From Cycas panzhihuaensis (taxonomy: Eukaryota; Cycadophyta), in the NCBI GenBank assembly GCA_023213395.1, contig CM041465.1, forward strand, positions 125,557,741 to 125,621,740: a stretch of 64,000 bases of DNA. Direction: 5' to 3'. The stretch's first letter is position 1. Every line of letters begins with the position of its first letter. Below are positions 15,390 through 25,672 of the stretch, in pieces. The notes beneath the pieces were generated by a model. The model had not been told where the DNA came from and searched no databases. It saw nothing but the letters and a program-made list of their open reading frames with translations. Both the position numbers and the translations under genes were made by a program.

Positions 15390-15486
15390 TAGCGATTGGA
15401 GAAGTACCATCAGAATGGTACTGCACGGAAAGGCAAAGTTTCATTAGAAAAGCAGAACCGTATCAATTAATAAAAGGAGAATTATA

Positions 15487-16614
15487 TAAATTGGGACAAG
15501 ATGAAGTGTTGCAGTGATGCGTCCGGCCACATGAGACTGGCCAGATTATGTCCCAAGTACATGAAGGTGTAGCAGATGGACACATGGGTAAATTAGCAAC
15601 ATGGAGGAAAATCTTGATGTCCGGATTCTGTTGGCCATCCATATTTGAAGACGTAAGACAGTGGATTCAAGCTTGCGACTATTATCAACGGGTTAGGAAA
15701 CTTAATCGGTAAGATTTCCAACCCCTACATCCCATTCTACCTTTAGCATCATTCAAGAAATAGGGACTCGACTTCGTTGGACTAATTAAACCAGCCGCTT
15801 GGTGATCTAAAGCTAAATATATCCTAGTGGCAACAGATTATATGACTAAGTGGGTAGAAGCAAGAGCCTTAAGAAAAATAGATTCAGAAAGCACGGCCTG
15901 ATTTCTGTAAGAAGTGGTTATTACATGTTTTGGATGATCTTTAGAGATTGTGAGTGACCAAGGCACCCATTTTTTGAATCAAACCATAGAGATATTGACA
16001 TCAGCTTTTATGATAAGCCATCAGAAGTCTACACCATATTACCCAAGGGCAAATGGGTAAGTAGAAAGTTCAAACAAAATAATTGAAAACTGCTTAAGAA
16101 AAACATGTGATGTCAGCATATCCGATTGGGCTGAGAAATTACCATCCGTGTCATGGGTATTTAGAACAACTTATAAAAGATCAACTTGACAGACTCCATT
16201 CCAAGTCGTCTATGGAACAGAGGCTATTCTTTCGACAGAGTTTGAGATACCAAGCCTAAGAACTGTCATGCAGTGTCGATTAGACGACTTTCAATCCTTA
16301 CGACAGTGATTGGAAGAATTGGTGCGGTTAGAAGAGAAATGATATATGGTGAAATGGTTGCAAAATATAGAAAAGAGACGACAAAAAGTGTGGCATGATC
16401 AACATTTATGTAAACCTCAATTTAAAGAAGGTAACCAAGTGTTACTCTACGATAGTGAGTTTAAAATGCACCCCGACAAACTCAAGATGCAATGGTTAGG
16501 ACCTTACATCGCAGAGAAAATCTTCGAGGATGAATTGGTGCAACTACAGGAAATTGATGGACCATTGCTACCAACTCGAGTGAATGGTAGCCAGTTGAAA
16601 CCGTACATTGAATA
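15487..16614 (+). pseudogene. Ty3-1 integrase
   Basis: The N-terminal zinc-binding region has VHEGVADGHMGK and then ACDYYQR, where the second Cys of the HHCC finger has become Tyr. The catalytic core retains ATDYMTKWVEA (first Asp), IVSDQGTHF (second Asp) and VESSNKIIE (Glu), with several TAG/TGA stops between them. The C-terminal part (16346-16612) is open. It ends with GPYIAEKIF and RVNGSQLKPY, the GP-Y type C-terminus. No chromodomain was seen after it. Confidence 0.9.
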
Positions 16615-17452
16615 AACTAGCTTACTAGCCAGATCATCTAGTTGTACCATAATGTGTTGTATGAAGTTGAGGCAAATCAAATTGCCTTGATACCAAAATG
16701 TGATCCAGTTCTGTATAGAAACAAAAATTTAAAAAAAATTAAAAAATAAGAAAAAACAACCGTAACTTATATCATATACATAAGCAATAAGAAGAATCAT
16801 CAATAACAAGGATATTATAGAGGATAAGAAAGAATTTTGTCAAAGAAATCTGATTTTTTCACATACATATCAACAAAAATACACTATACATACCGGGAAA
16901 AGTATGTTACCAAGTACACAATGTGTAAAACATGCCAAAATATATTATACATACAAAAAAAGTACGCTATCTGGTATGCACCATGTAAAATAGGCCAAAA
17001 TACATTATACATACCAGAAAAGTATGCTATTTGGTACGCACTGTGTAAAACATGCCAAAATACATTATACATACCAGAAAAGTATGCTACGGGGTATGCA
17101 CAGTTAAAAAAATGGATAAATTAACTAATTTATACTATAATAAACTAAAAAAGTATGCAGTCGAAGTACACATAGAAGAAAAAGATCGAATAAGATAAAA
17201 GTATATATTACGTATCTGCAAGCATTCCCACGCGGTACACAATAGGAAATCGAGGACAATTCCACTCAGATTCTCAACAGCAAGCAACCGAGGGAAACCC
17301 TTGTGATCTAAGGAGACAGAAGGACGAAATCCAGCTTCAAATCAGCGTGTATACTTCCAGAAAACAATGACCATACCAGTAAAGATACGCACGTAGGGTT
17401 CAGATCAGATTTCCGTGTTATTTCGCTTTTCTCTAGAATCCCATAGCCCATC
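16615..17452 (+). other. Ty3-1 spacer between integrase and 3' ORF
   Basis: About 840 bp of noncoding sequence. It contains the A-rich tract near 16728-16755 and a 60-bp tandem repeat (separate entry). The open frame at 16837-17121 is a translation of that repeat and is not a gene. Confidence 0.6.
16874..17105. repeat. About four tandem 60-bp units inside Ty3-1
   Basis: The unit contains CAAAATACATTATACATACC, then AGAAAAGTATGC, then GGTACGCACTGTGTAAAACA. Copies start near 16876, 16936, 16996 and 17056, with the last partial. Each unit holds a CATACC and a downstream GGTATGCA or GGTACGCA, the same word that is scattered through the LTRs. Confidence 0.88.
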
Positions 17453-18498
17453 ATGAGGACAACAAGTTGTCATGACACTTTTCTACCCAAGTTAAGGAAA
17501 GACCTCGAAGCTTTACCTTCTCAATTTCAGACCAAGATCAAGCAAGCTGCTTGGGGAGAGTACATATATTGTAACCCTATATATTATGACCTAGAAATTA
17601 TGGAAAGCATCTTAGCAGAATTAAAAAAGGATATGAGCAAAATTAAGTTAGATGTAGAGATTGTGCATTTGATAACAGGACTTCCCAACGAAGGGGAAGT
17701 ACCCACGGAAACCAAGTGATCGGAAGTGGACCGTGAGTTATGGTTAAAAGAGTTCTGCCAAGAAAATACACAATTGACTTTAGGAGGAATCTGTGTGGCA
17801 GACATAAAAGATATCTAATTACAATAGATAGCAAAAATCAGTAATTCCAGGTTTTTATCTAAATGGAAATACACATATATTCCAGGGGGAATGATGCCAA
17901 TACTACTGAAGATTCGAGATAAGGAGAAATTGGATTGGTCAGAATTCCTGGCGGACAATATACGGTAGCAGATTCAGGAGATAATGATTCATCCTTTTCG
18001 CCACCCTACGTTGTTGTTAGCTATTATATTTTATTAATGTCCAAATATATAATTGGTAAAAACAACTACTTCTCTAAAAGAACCATTAATTAAAAGGTGG
18101 ATGACCGAATTTCTAGATACTACACAAAATTAGGAATTGAAAAGGAGGGTTCAAAAGCATATGAATAAAGTTCTCAAATGGTTACAACAAACCCCCAGAA
18201 CACCCATTCCTCATTGGGATAAGCAAACAATAAGGAAAAGTAGCAAACGAAAGAAGGATGAGGAAGAACTAGCGAAGGCAGGAGAAGTAGAACCTTCTTT
18301 AGAAGAATGGGAAGAATTTTCACTTGTAATAGAAATGGGAGAGACATCAGCACCAGCCCTGCCAGATAATAAATCAAGTCAGATCATCCAGTTAATTATG
18401 GAAATGGAGGAAGGATACAAGGCAGAAATAATAGCCCTTCAGGAAAAGATTAAAGAAAAAGATGCAATAATTGCCACACTGACCCAAATTAATGAATA
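17453..18498 (+). pseudogene. Ty3-1 extra 3' ORF, PMD/DUF1985-like N-terminus and coiled-coil C-terminus
   Basis: It starts at ATG 17453 (MRTTSCHDTFLP) and stays open to a TGA at 17717. It is then readable through further TAA/TAG stops to 18498. The N-terminal part has a hydrophobic helix pattern ending in VEIVHLITGLPNEGEVP. This resembles the ITGLP-G turn of plant-mobile-domain (PMD) and DUF1985-type proteins found in plant transposons. The C-terminal 18137-18498 is open, basic (KSSKRKKDEEE) and then a predicted coiled coil (MEMEEGYKAEIIALQEKIKE). The position matches the env-like ORF of Athila, but no signal peptide or membrane segment is seen. The family assignment is tentative. That it is a real extra ORF of the element is likelier. 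Confidence 0.55.
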
Positions 18499-18536
18499 AA
18501 TTTTGGCTACAGAATAGCGGTTGCAGGAGCAACCTT

Positions 18537-18555
18537 GAGAAGGGGAGGGGGAGGA
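18537..18555 (+). other. Candidate polypurine tract of Ty3-1
   Basis: GAGAAGGGGAGGGGGAGGA is the only long purine run upstream of the 3' LTR. It lies 67 bp before the point where the two LTRs begin to match. Normally the PPT abuts the LTR. The true LTR may therefore begin at TGTTGAGC (about 18579), with the left LTR having lost its first 44 bp at the microsatellite junction. Confidence 0.5.
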
Positions 18556-18622
18556 ATACCCCAAAATTAAAAAAATTTGTTGAGCAAGGATGCTCAAACC
18601 CATCATGTTGACCCAGGATAGA

Positions 18623-19456
18623 TGTTGGAGCATATTATGACATGTTGGGCTATGGGCAGACCAGAGAGAGGTTGGGTATCCTTGGTTGTGTAGATATAGA
18701 CTGTACAAAGGTACGCATGCAGTAAAAAGTAGAAGAATTTAGCATTTTGGATACGTATGACAGGTGCGTACCTGATAAAGGTACATAACACAGATACGTA
18801 CCTCTAGGTAGAACGCAAGCAAACAAAAATGGTATGCACAAGAAGATTGGATAGAAGGAAGCCTGGGATGACGCCAAACATACATACGAACGAGTTAAGA
18901 CAACTGATTAAGGGAACTAACCAATGGTTAGGAAGAGGTACACTTAATTGAAAAGGTACGGTTATGACAGATAGTCATAACTCTTCAGCCAAAGGACACC
19001 AAAGGAGCATATTTAAGTGGCTTCACAAGGACCATTCAGTTAGGGTGAGAGCTAAGTATTCCAGTACGCATTGGTACGGAGACCAGTATGCATGATAATA
19101 GCCTAAGCCGTGTATTTTGATGGGTACCTCCTGGGTACACATGTGACAGAGTGAATGTATGAGACTGGAATGCATAGGGAATGCATTCCAACACCTTATG
19201 CAAAAGAACTTATTGCTTAATAAAATAAGAGTTGCATGGAAATTGTGGATTCTCTATGTTTGCAAGGATTGAATATGAAATAGGTGTTGATCTATGTACT
19301 GCTGTGTGCCATTGTGCTGTAATCATGTGGAAACATTAATAAATCTGTGTGATTTATGTGAATGATGATGTTGACTATGTCCTAAACTAGACTATAACCT
19401 GTGTAACCTTGATAAGTGTATTGATCTCATAAGAGGTGTGAATCTATAAGTCAATA
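18623..19456 (+). repeat. 3' LTR of Ty3-1
   Basis: Aligns end to end with 8881-9722. It ends TATAAGTCAATA where the 5' LTR ends TATAAATTAACA, so the terminal CA has become TA. AATAAA is at 19219-19224. The right flank is immediately (TA)n then (TG)n. Confidence 0.9.
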
Positions 19457-19965
<509 letters not shown>

Positions 19966-20651
19966 ACGATATAAATTGATGATTATTAAAGAAAGAAAAA
20001 ATAAGTTTAGAAAAAACACAAAAATTTTCTTGTATATAAGAGGTGAGATATTCATGTTACTCTTGTATAATATATTAGTTTAACAACTAGTATTATTTTG
20101 TTTGATAATGAACCACCCATTAGAAATACATCCTAAAGAGCTAGCAATTACAACAAATGATAACCTATACATTTTAGTAGATGGTTATTATTTTATATAG
20201 ACATCAATATTCATTTTTATTTATGAGATTTTAATAAGATGATAGGTTAATAGTGTTGAATTTTACATCTACTTTACAAGTGAAGATATAAAGTTATTAA
20301 GGAGAAAATTTCATATACATGTGTCAAGTAAAATTCATGTATTGAGATTAGTTATTTAGTTTATTGATGGTTGGTCTATAATTTTATAAGTAGTTGATCA
20401 TGGTTATTCATAGTTAGTCACTAGTGATCTCAGTTGACTAGATATAATTATAGGTTAGTTACTTACTGGAGACAAGCATGATGTTAATATATTTACATGT
20501 GATACAACTTTATTTAAATTGATTTTGTTTGATATATATTGATATAGGTTACAGGTATATAAGTTCTAGCATACATAAAAAACATAAAAACATGAAGAAA
20601 TGAAGATCAAGATGGAAGGCTTAAAAATAAAAAATTAAAGATATTGACATT
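19966..20651 (+). other. AT-rich sequence upstream of a copia LTR, no domain recognised
   Basis: It could be the 3' internal part of the copia element whose LTR starts at 20661, since a purine run immediately precedes that LTR. However, no RT or RNase H motif was recognised in any frame. Confidence 0.4.
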
Positions 20652-21159
20652 AAGAGGGAGTATTAGAATATGTTATATCTTCATATATCTATTATTTAAT
20701 ATATTATTGTGAACTCATATTATCCCACATATAAAAGCATTGATAGATATAGAAATATATGATTATTTATATAAACATCTTATTATACAATGAAAAGACT
20801 TGAGATATATTATAGGCTATTCATGATATAATATAATATATAATATATACACACCACTTAAGAACTTAAGAAAGAAATGATTTACTTAGAGATATAATAC
20901 ATTTGATATGATAAAACAAAGATCCCAACTATAACATTCTCTTTTGATTTTTCTTACACTGGGTTTTCTATGTATAAATTTGTTGTCTCTTATGGTGATG
21001 CTTAATATATGCTTGTTGAGATGTTATTATTTTATATTCATGATATTACTTGATATATTTATATTATTACATGAACTATGTATATAATCCTCATGATATG
21101 ATTATTTCATTATATTTTATTATTTTGCTTCCACTACATATGATGAGTTCATTCTAATA
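20652..21159 (+). mobile_element. Ty1/copia LTR with PPT on its left and PBS on its right
   Basis: AAGAGGGAG (20652-20660) is a copia-like polypurine tract. The LTR is about 499 bp and starts TATTAGAATATG (TG changed to TA). It ends at TCTAATA directly before a Met-tRNA PBS. It contains a short TA/CA tract near 20820-20855 at the position where its relative at 4770 opens into the 3.8-kb array. The end at 21159 is set by the PBS. Confidence 0.65.
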
Positions 21160-21171
21160 TGGTATCAAAGA
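21160..21171 (+). other. Copia primer binding site (initiator Met-tRNA)
   Basis: TGGTATCAAAGA matches the plant copia PBS TGGTATCAGAGC at 10 of 12 positions. It starts right after the LTR. Confidence 0.7.
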
Positions 21172-21587
21172 GAATTAAAAATTTCAATAGGATTTAGCAC
21201 TGACCCTAGCTTAAAATATCATAAAAGTTTTGGCAAGTATTAAATATGTGGGTTATATAAGGAGTGGTTACGCTATTTTAAAGATTAGGTTTTTGCATCT
21301 TATCTATTTTATTCACTCATTTGAGATGAGGATTTATTTCAAAAATCTCCTCTACCTCAAAGAGAGACAAGTTTTTGTAGAAGACTCTTCTAGAAGCTTT
21401 ATAATAAAGATAAGTTATTTAATTAGATATTATTTTATTTTATTATAAAGATATTATATTTATTATTATTTTGATTTCTTATATTAGTATATTTTCTTTC
21501 AATATAATTTAGAGTAGTTATTGGTATTCTTTTGCTTCTATCTTTTAGTATTAGGTAGTGTTTTCTTAATTTTAGGTCTTTTTTAAT
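21172..21587 (+). other. Copia leader-like sequence, interrupted by the nested element
   Basis: The sequence after the PBS (TTTAGCACTGACCCTAGCTTA) reads like a copia 5' leader. It is cut at 21587 by insertion of the second copia element and resumes at 25673 (25668-25672 being the duplicated target). No gag was recognised. Confidence 0.45.
21583..21587. repeat. Target-site duplication (left) of nested copia
   Basis: TTAAT directly precedes the left LTR and is repeated at 25668-25672 directly after the right LTR. Five bases is the expected TSD length for Ty1/copia. Confidence 0.85.
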
Positions 21588-21872
21588 TGATGTAATTAGG
21601 AGACAAAGGGAGCAGAATGATAATGCAAGAAAGGGAGAACCATTAATTTATAGGGATGGTAACATTGATGAATGCTATGGTTATTAGACCCTATAAATAA
21701 ATAAGTGAGACTAAGAAAGATTTGCCATACCTCTTAAAGTATACCATCGACCAACATTGACAAAGGCTTGATATGTTACTACCAAAGTGTCTCCACCAAT
21801 CTAAGTTATCACCCTAATGTGGATAATGTCTCCAAGGTATATTTAAGATCCAATATAGGAATTATTCCAATA
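21588..21872 (-). repeat. 3' LTR of nested copia
   Basis: On the + strand it reads TGATGTAATTAGGAGACAAAGG to ATTCCAATA. It aligns over its full length with 25383-25667. On the element strand its first bases are TATTGGAAT, where TG has become TA. Confidence 0.9.
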
Positions 21873-21882
21873 TTTCTCCCCT
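21873..21882 (-). other. Polypurine tract of nested copia
   Basis: On the element strand, AGGGGAGAAA directly precedes the 3' LTR, as needed for plus-strand priming. Confidence 0.75.
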
Positions 21883-21989
21883 ATAATGCCTATTTAGGAA
21901 GACTCCATGTTTATTTATGAATTTGATAAACTTTATTTTACTAAGTACCTTTGTGAATATATCAACCACCTATTCTTTAGTGAAACACT

Positions 21990-22560
21990 ATATTGATTCC
22001 AATTTACCTTATTGTACCGATTCTCTGATGAAGTAATGTTATGTTTTAATTTACTTTGTCCTACCATGAAACATTAGATTCCTAGTCATCTAAATGGTTC
22101 TTTGATTATTAGAAAGCAACTAAGTGGAGCCAACCTGTTCTTGTAAATCCTAAAGCAAACTTCTAAGCCAAACTATTTCACATGCTCTGACTACATCTGC
22201 TTTATACTCTACTTCTATAGTAGATAGAAATATTAGTGCATATTTCTTGAAAATCCATGCTATTACTGTTTAACCCAAACTAAATATATATTATGAAGTA
22301 GATTTTCTATCATGTATATAGCCTACTTAGTTTGAGTCTGTATACCAAATCAACTTGTAGTCCCTTGATAACTTGTAATACAAACCATACCTAATAATAC
22401 CCTTGAGATACCTAAGAATTCTTTTGATTGCTTACTAATATTTTACCTTGGGCTCATCTATAAATCTAGAAACAACATTGACTGCATACATGATGTTTGG
22501 TTGAATTAAAGTTAAATAAATTAGGCTCCTAATCAATTGCCTATAAAGTGTAGGATTAAT
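21990..22560 (-). pseudogene. Copia RNase H, broken
   Basis: On the - strand, LIWYTDSN is followed by a stop where Trp is normal, then VGYIHDRKSTS, which corresponds to YSDADWAG....RKSTSGY. IFLSTIEVEYKAD matches the conserved STAEAEY block with Ile/Val changes. MFHGRTK corresponds to the final HI..R motif. Several TAG stops interrupt it. Confidence 0.8.
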
Positions 22561-23615
22561 TGATTATGATTCCTTAAACTTAGACAATTTTAACCCAACC
22601 TTTGTTGGTGTTGTAAGTGGCTTGCAACTACTCTTGTTGAACTTGTATAACATATCTAACGTGTATTTCCTTTGGGAGACAAATATCCTCTTTTTATCTT
22701 ACCATACTTCAATGCTTAAGAAGTAATGTATTAATCCCAAGTTTGTCATCTCAAATTCTTTACATATATATTTTTTGAATCTTTAGGATAAGTGATCACT
22801 ATTTCTAGTATGCACTAGGTCATTAATATATAAGCCCATAATTAGTATTGAGTTTTCTTTGAATTTGATGTATAGATTGGGATCTAATTTGTTTCTTTAG
22901 AATCCTTTATTTTAGAAATACTTATGAATCTTAAAGTACCAAGCTCTAGGCACTTACTTGAGTCCATACAGGACTTTTTTAAGCCTATAGACCTTGTCCT
23001 CTTTTCCTTTCACTTCAAATCCTTTAGGTTGTTAGGTATAAATTTTTTCATCTGTATAACCATTTAAGAAAGTACTTTTTATATCCATTTGATGTACTAT
23101 TTAACTTTGTTGTGCAATTAAGGCCATGATTAACTTGACTATTTCTAGTCTTGCAATAGGTATAAATATTTCATTGTAATCTATGCCCTTAATTTGAGTA
23201 TAGCCCTCTGCAACCAACCTTGTCTTATATTTATTAATAGTCCCATTTAATTTATATTTGGTATTATAGACTCATTTTATCCTAATGGCATTCTTACTAA
23301 GTGGCAAGTCCACTAACTCCTATGTGTCATTTTTCTCTAAGGCATTATACTCTTTTCTTATTACTTTATTCCATTCATCTTGATTGTTTACCTCTTCAAA
23401 ATTGTAAAACTCATTAAACTCTATAAATCGAGTGATAAGTGTAAAATTCACCCTTTGAGATCTTATAGACCTCTCAAAGCTAGTGTCTAAAATATTTTGT
23501 AGGCTATGAGCCCTTTGTACTAATTTTTGGACCCTTTGATTTGAAGTAGAGTGTCCTTCTTCATTTGTATTAGGTACATTTATACCCTTAGTGTTTGAGT
23601 CTATTTTGACCATGA
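22561..23615 (-). pseudogene. Copia reverse transcriptase and preceding linker, broken
   Basis: The linker ends NKVIRKEYNALEKNDT, then a stop where Trp is expected. The RT shows YKTRLVAEGYTQ, IDYNEIFIPIARL, VHQMDIKSTFLNG, VYRLKKVLYGLK, then LYINDLVHT, where the catalytic YVDD has become YIND. FEMTNLGLIHYFLSIEV and RRSLIYLT-type motifs follow. The open part of the linker is 23320-23613. Loss of one of the paired Asp residues and many TAG/TAA stops make it inactive. Confidence 0.85.
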
Positions 23616-23639
23616 TGTTTTTGTCCTTGTCTTTTTTAA

Positions 23640-24680
23640 CAACTTCTTCCTAATAAAATTCATTTTCTATGAAGATGATATCTATGCTTATAATAATCCT
23701 TTTTTCTTTTAGATTATAAAGTTTATATGATTTATAAGAGTCACTATATCTTATAAAGATACATTTGGTGCTTTTGTTATTTAGCTATATCCCCCTTTGA
23801 TCTAGGACATGTGTATAAGCTATACAGTTAAATATTCTCAAGTGTTTAATGCTTAGCTTATAACTTGTCTAAGCTTCTTCTGGTATAACCTACCTTACTG
23901 CTTTAGTGATATAATTATTTACAAGTAGACAACTATATATACAACTTCTACCCAATATTAATTTCTTAGATACTTGTTCTTAAACGTACTTTTTGCCATT
24001 TCAATAGTTACCTGTTTTTTTTTTAAGCAACCCTATTTTGTTGAGGGGTGTAAGGATTTGTGAATTATTTTTGTATTCTAAAATATTTGTAGTAATCTTT
24101 TAATTTTTTTGAAATGAATTCTGTCCTATTATCTAATCTTAGGGTTAAAATTCTAAGTCCACTTTGTCTTTCAACCATACTTCTAAAATCAATGAAGCAT
24201 TGGAGTGCTTCTAACTTAAACTCGAGAAAGTAGACCTATATCATCCTTGTGAAATCATCAATAAATGTCATAAAAAACTTAGCTCCTCTAAGTGAGGGCA
24301 TATCCATTAAACCATATAAGTTTATGTATACTAATTGAAGCAGCCCATTGGCCCTATAGCTTTCATTAGAAAATCCTTCCCTTTGTTATTTTCTAAGTAT
24401 GCATCCTTCATATATTTCTTTGCTATGTTTAATATTGGGTAGTCCAATCACCATGTCAATTTCCTTCATTAAGACCAAACTATTGTAGTTTACATGGCCA
24501 TGTCTTTTATGCTATGTTTTACTATCTACATTGATTGAAGCCTTTAAAGCATAATAATTTATTGGAGGAATGACTAGTTTGAATAATTGATTACTAGTAA
24601 TTTGTCCATTAGCCACTATTACTTTGTTCCTTAGTTTAGCATATTGGTTGGCCTCTCCCTGACTTTATAGATGTGGATGA
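23640..24680 (-). pseudogene. Copia GAG-pre-integrase and integrase, broken
   Basis: HKRHGHVNYNSLVLMKEIDM and IYEGCILRK form the zinc-binding pre-integrase block. The core has FMTFIDDFTRMI, then VERQSGLRILTLRLDNRTEF (second catalytic Asp kept), then FTNPYTPQQNRVA, where the following Glu codon region contains a stop. All blocks are in the copia order upstream of RT. Confidence 0.82.
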
Positions 24681-25368
24681 AGAAGAGCTTCTAACATCTC
24701 TAGGGCTTTAATTAGAGAGTACTATGGACTTTGAAATAGCTCGTCACTATGAGATTATGTATTTAATCCATAAAAATAATACTACCAAAGTCCAAGATAT
24801 CATTACAAAGGATAAGAATTTCATAAATGAAAGAAAAGGAAAAATATGGAAGTTGAATCACTAGGGTATATAGAGACTCGTATATAAAATTAAGAAACCT
24901 AGAATTGAAGATTGTGAGCCACCTCGTGAGTAGTACAGGGCCACAAGATGGAGTAACATGATATCTAAAGATATAGACATATACTTCAAACCAATCATAA
25001 GAAAGACATGACTAACATACAATGTGCCATGAGCAGTTTTGATACTTAGAGGCAAAAAACTTTATGCATGCATTGATTTTCTATTATAATAGTTTGATAA
25101 ACAATTGATCTAGGCTAGATGGCAAGTAGAATTATTATAAATAGAATGCAATGATAGGAACCTCTTTCAAACAGATATGGGCATATCATTAACAACCTTT
25201 AAGATAAATAAACTTATGAAGATCAGTGAAAAGATTGAATAATAAAACAACTATACTAGCAGTGCATGTGACAGACTCCTCCTAAATGGCTTATTCATAC
25301 ATGTCTTTAAACATGTAAATAATGACTCTAAATACCTTAAATGATAGCTTCTACAAATAGGTAAATTA
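24681..25368 (-). other. Copia internal 5' region without recognisable gag or protease
   Basis: About 690 bp between PBS and integrase, too short for a normal copia gag plus protease. No CCHC or D[ST]GA motif was found on the element strand. The open frame at 24861-25055 matches nothing I know. Deletion or replacement of gag-PR is the simplest reading. Confidence 0.5.
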
Positions 25369-25380
25369 GCTTTGATATAA
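25369..25380 (-). other. PBS of nested copia
   Basis: The + strand GCTTTGATATAA is the complement of a decayed Met-tRNA PBS. The consensus complement GCTCTGATACCA differs by C-to-T type changes plus one base. It lies two bases from the 5' LTR. Confidence 0.7.
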
Positions 25381-25382
25381 AA

Positions 25383-25667
25383 TGATTGAATCAGGGGACA
25401 AAGGGAGCAAAATGACAATGTAAGAAAGGGATAACCATCAATTTGTAATTATGGTGGTGTTGATATATACTAGGGTTGTCAGACCCCATGAATAAATAAG
25501 TAGGACTTAGAGGGATTTGGCATAACTCTCAAAGTCTACTACCAATTAGCATTGACAAATGGCTGACATGCTACCTCCAAAGTATCTCCACCAATCTAGA
25601 TTCTTAGCCCAATGTGGGTAATCTCCCTAAGGTAAATATGGGCCCCAATATAGGCATTATTCCAACA
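25383..25667 (-). repeat. 5' LTR of nested copia
   Basis: Its + strand ends CATTATTCCAACA, so on the element strand it starts TGTTGGAATAATG. It pairs with 21588-21872. Confidence 0.9.
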
Positions 25668-25672
25668 TTAAT
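25668..25672. repeat. Target-site duplication (right) of nested copia
   Basis: TTAAT, identical to 21583-21587. Confidence 0.85.

Larger units (their letters stand above)
8881..19456 (+). mobile_element. Ty3/gypsy LTR retrotransposon (Ty3-1), complete but inactivated
   Basis: The element is about 10.6 kb and has direct LTRs at 8881-9722 and 18623-19456. It has a degenerate PBS, gag, zinc knuckles, protease, RT, RNase H and integrase in the Ty3/gypsy order (integrase last), an extra 3' ORF and a polypurine run. By eye the LTRs differ at roughly one site in ten, almost all transitions, so the insertion is old. No TSD can be read because both flanks are microsatellite. The 5' end is uncertain by up to about 45 bp (see the PPT entry). 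The clade is not settled. An Asp-type PBS and an ORF in the env position recall Athila, but no env similarity was recognised. Confidence 0.93.
21588..25667 (-). mobile_element. Ty1/copia retrotransposon, 4.08 kb, nested, inactivated
   Basis: Two LTRs of 285 bp each (21588-21872 and 25383-25667), TSD TTAAT, PPT and PBS at the expected places, and a - strand pol in the copia order of integrase before RT and RNase H. It is shorter than the usual 4.5-5.5 kb because no gag or protease is recognisable between the PBS and the integrase. Every domain carries stops. It inserted into older copia-related sequence. Confidence 0.92.

Noticed and set aside
16837-17124. 95-codon ORF with repeated peptide
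   Set aside because: It is a translation of the 60-bp tandem repeat, whose length is a multiple of three. No start context, and the region lies in a noncoding spacer.
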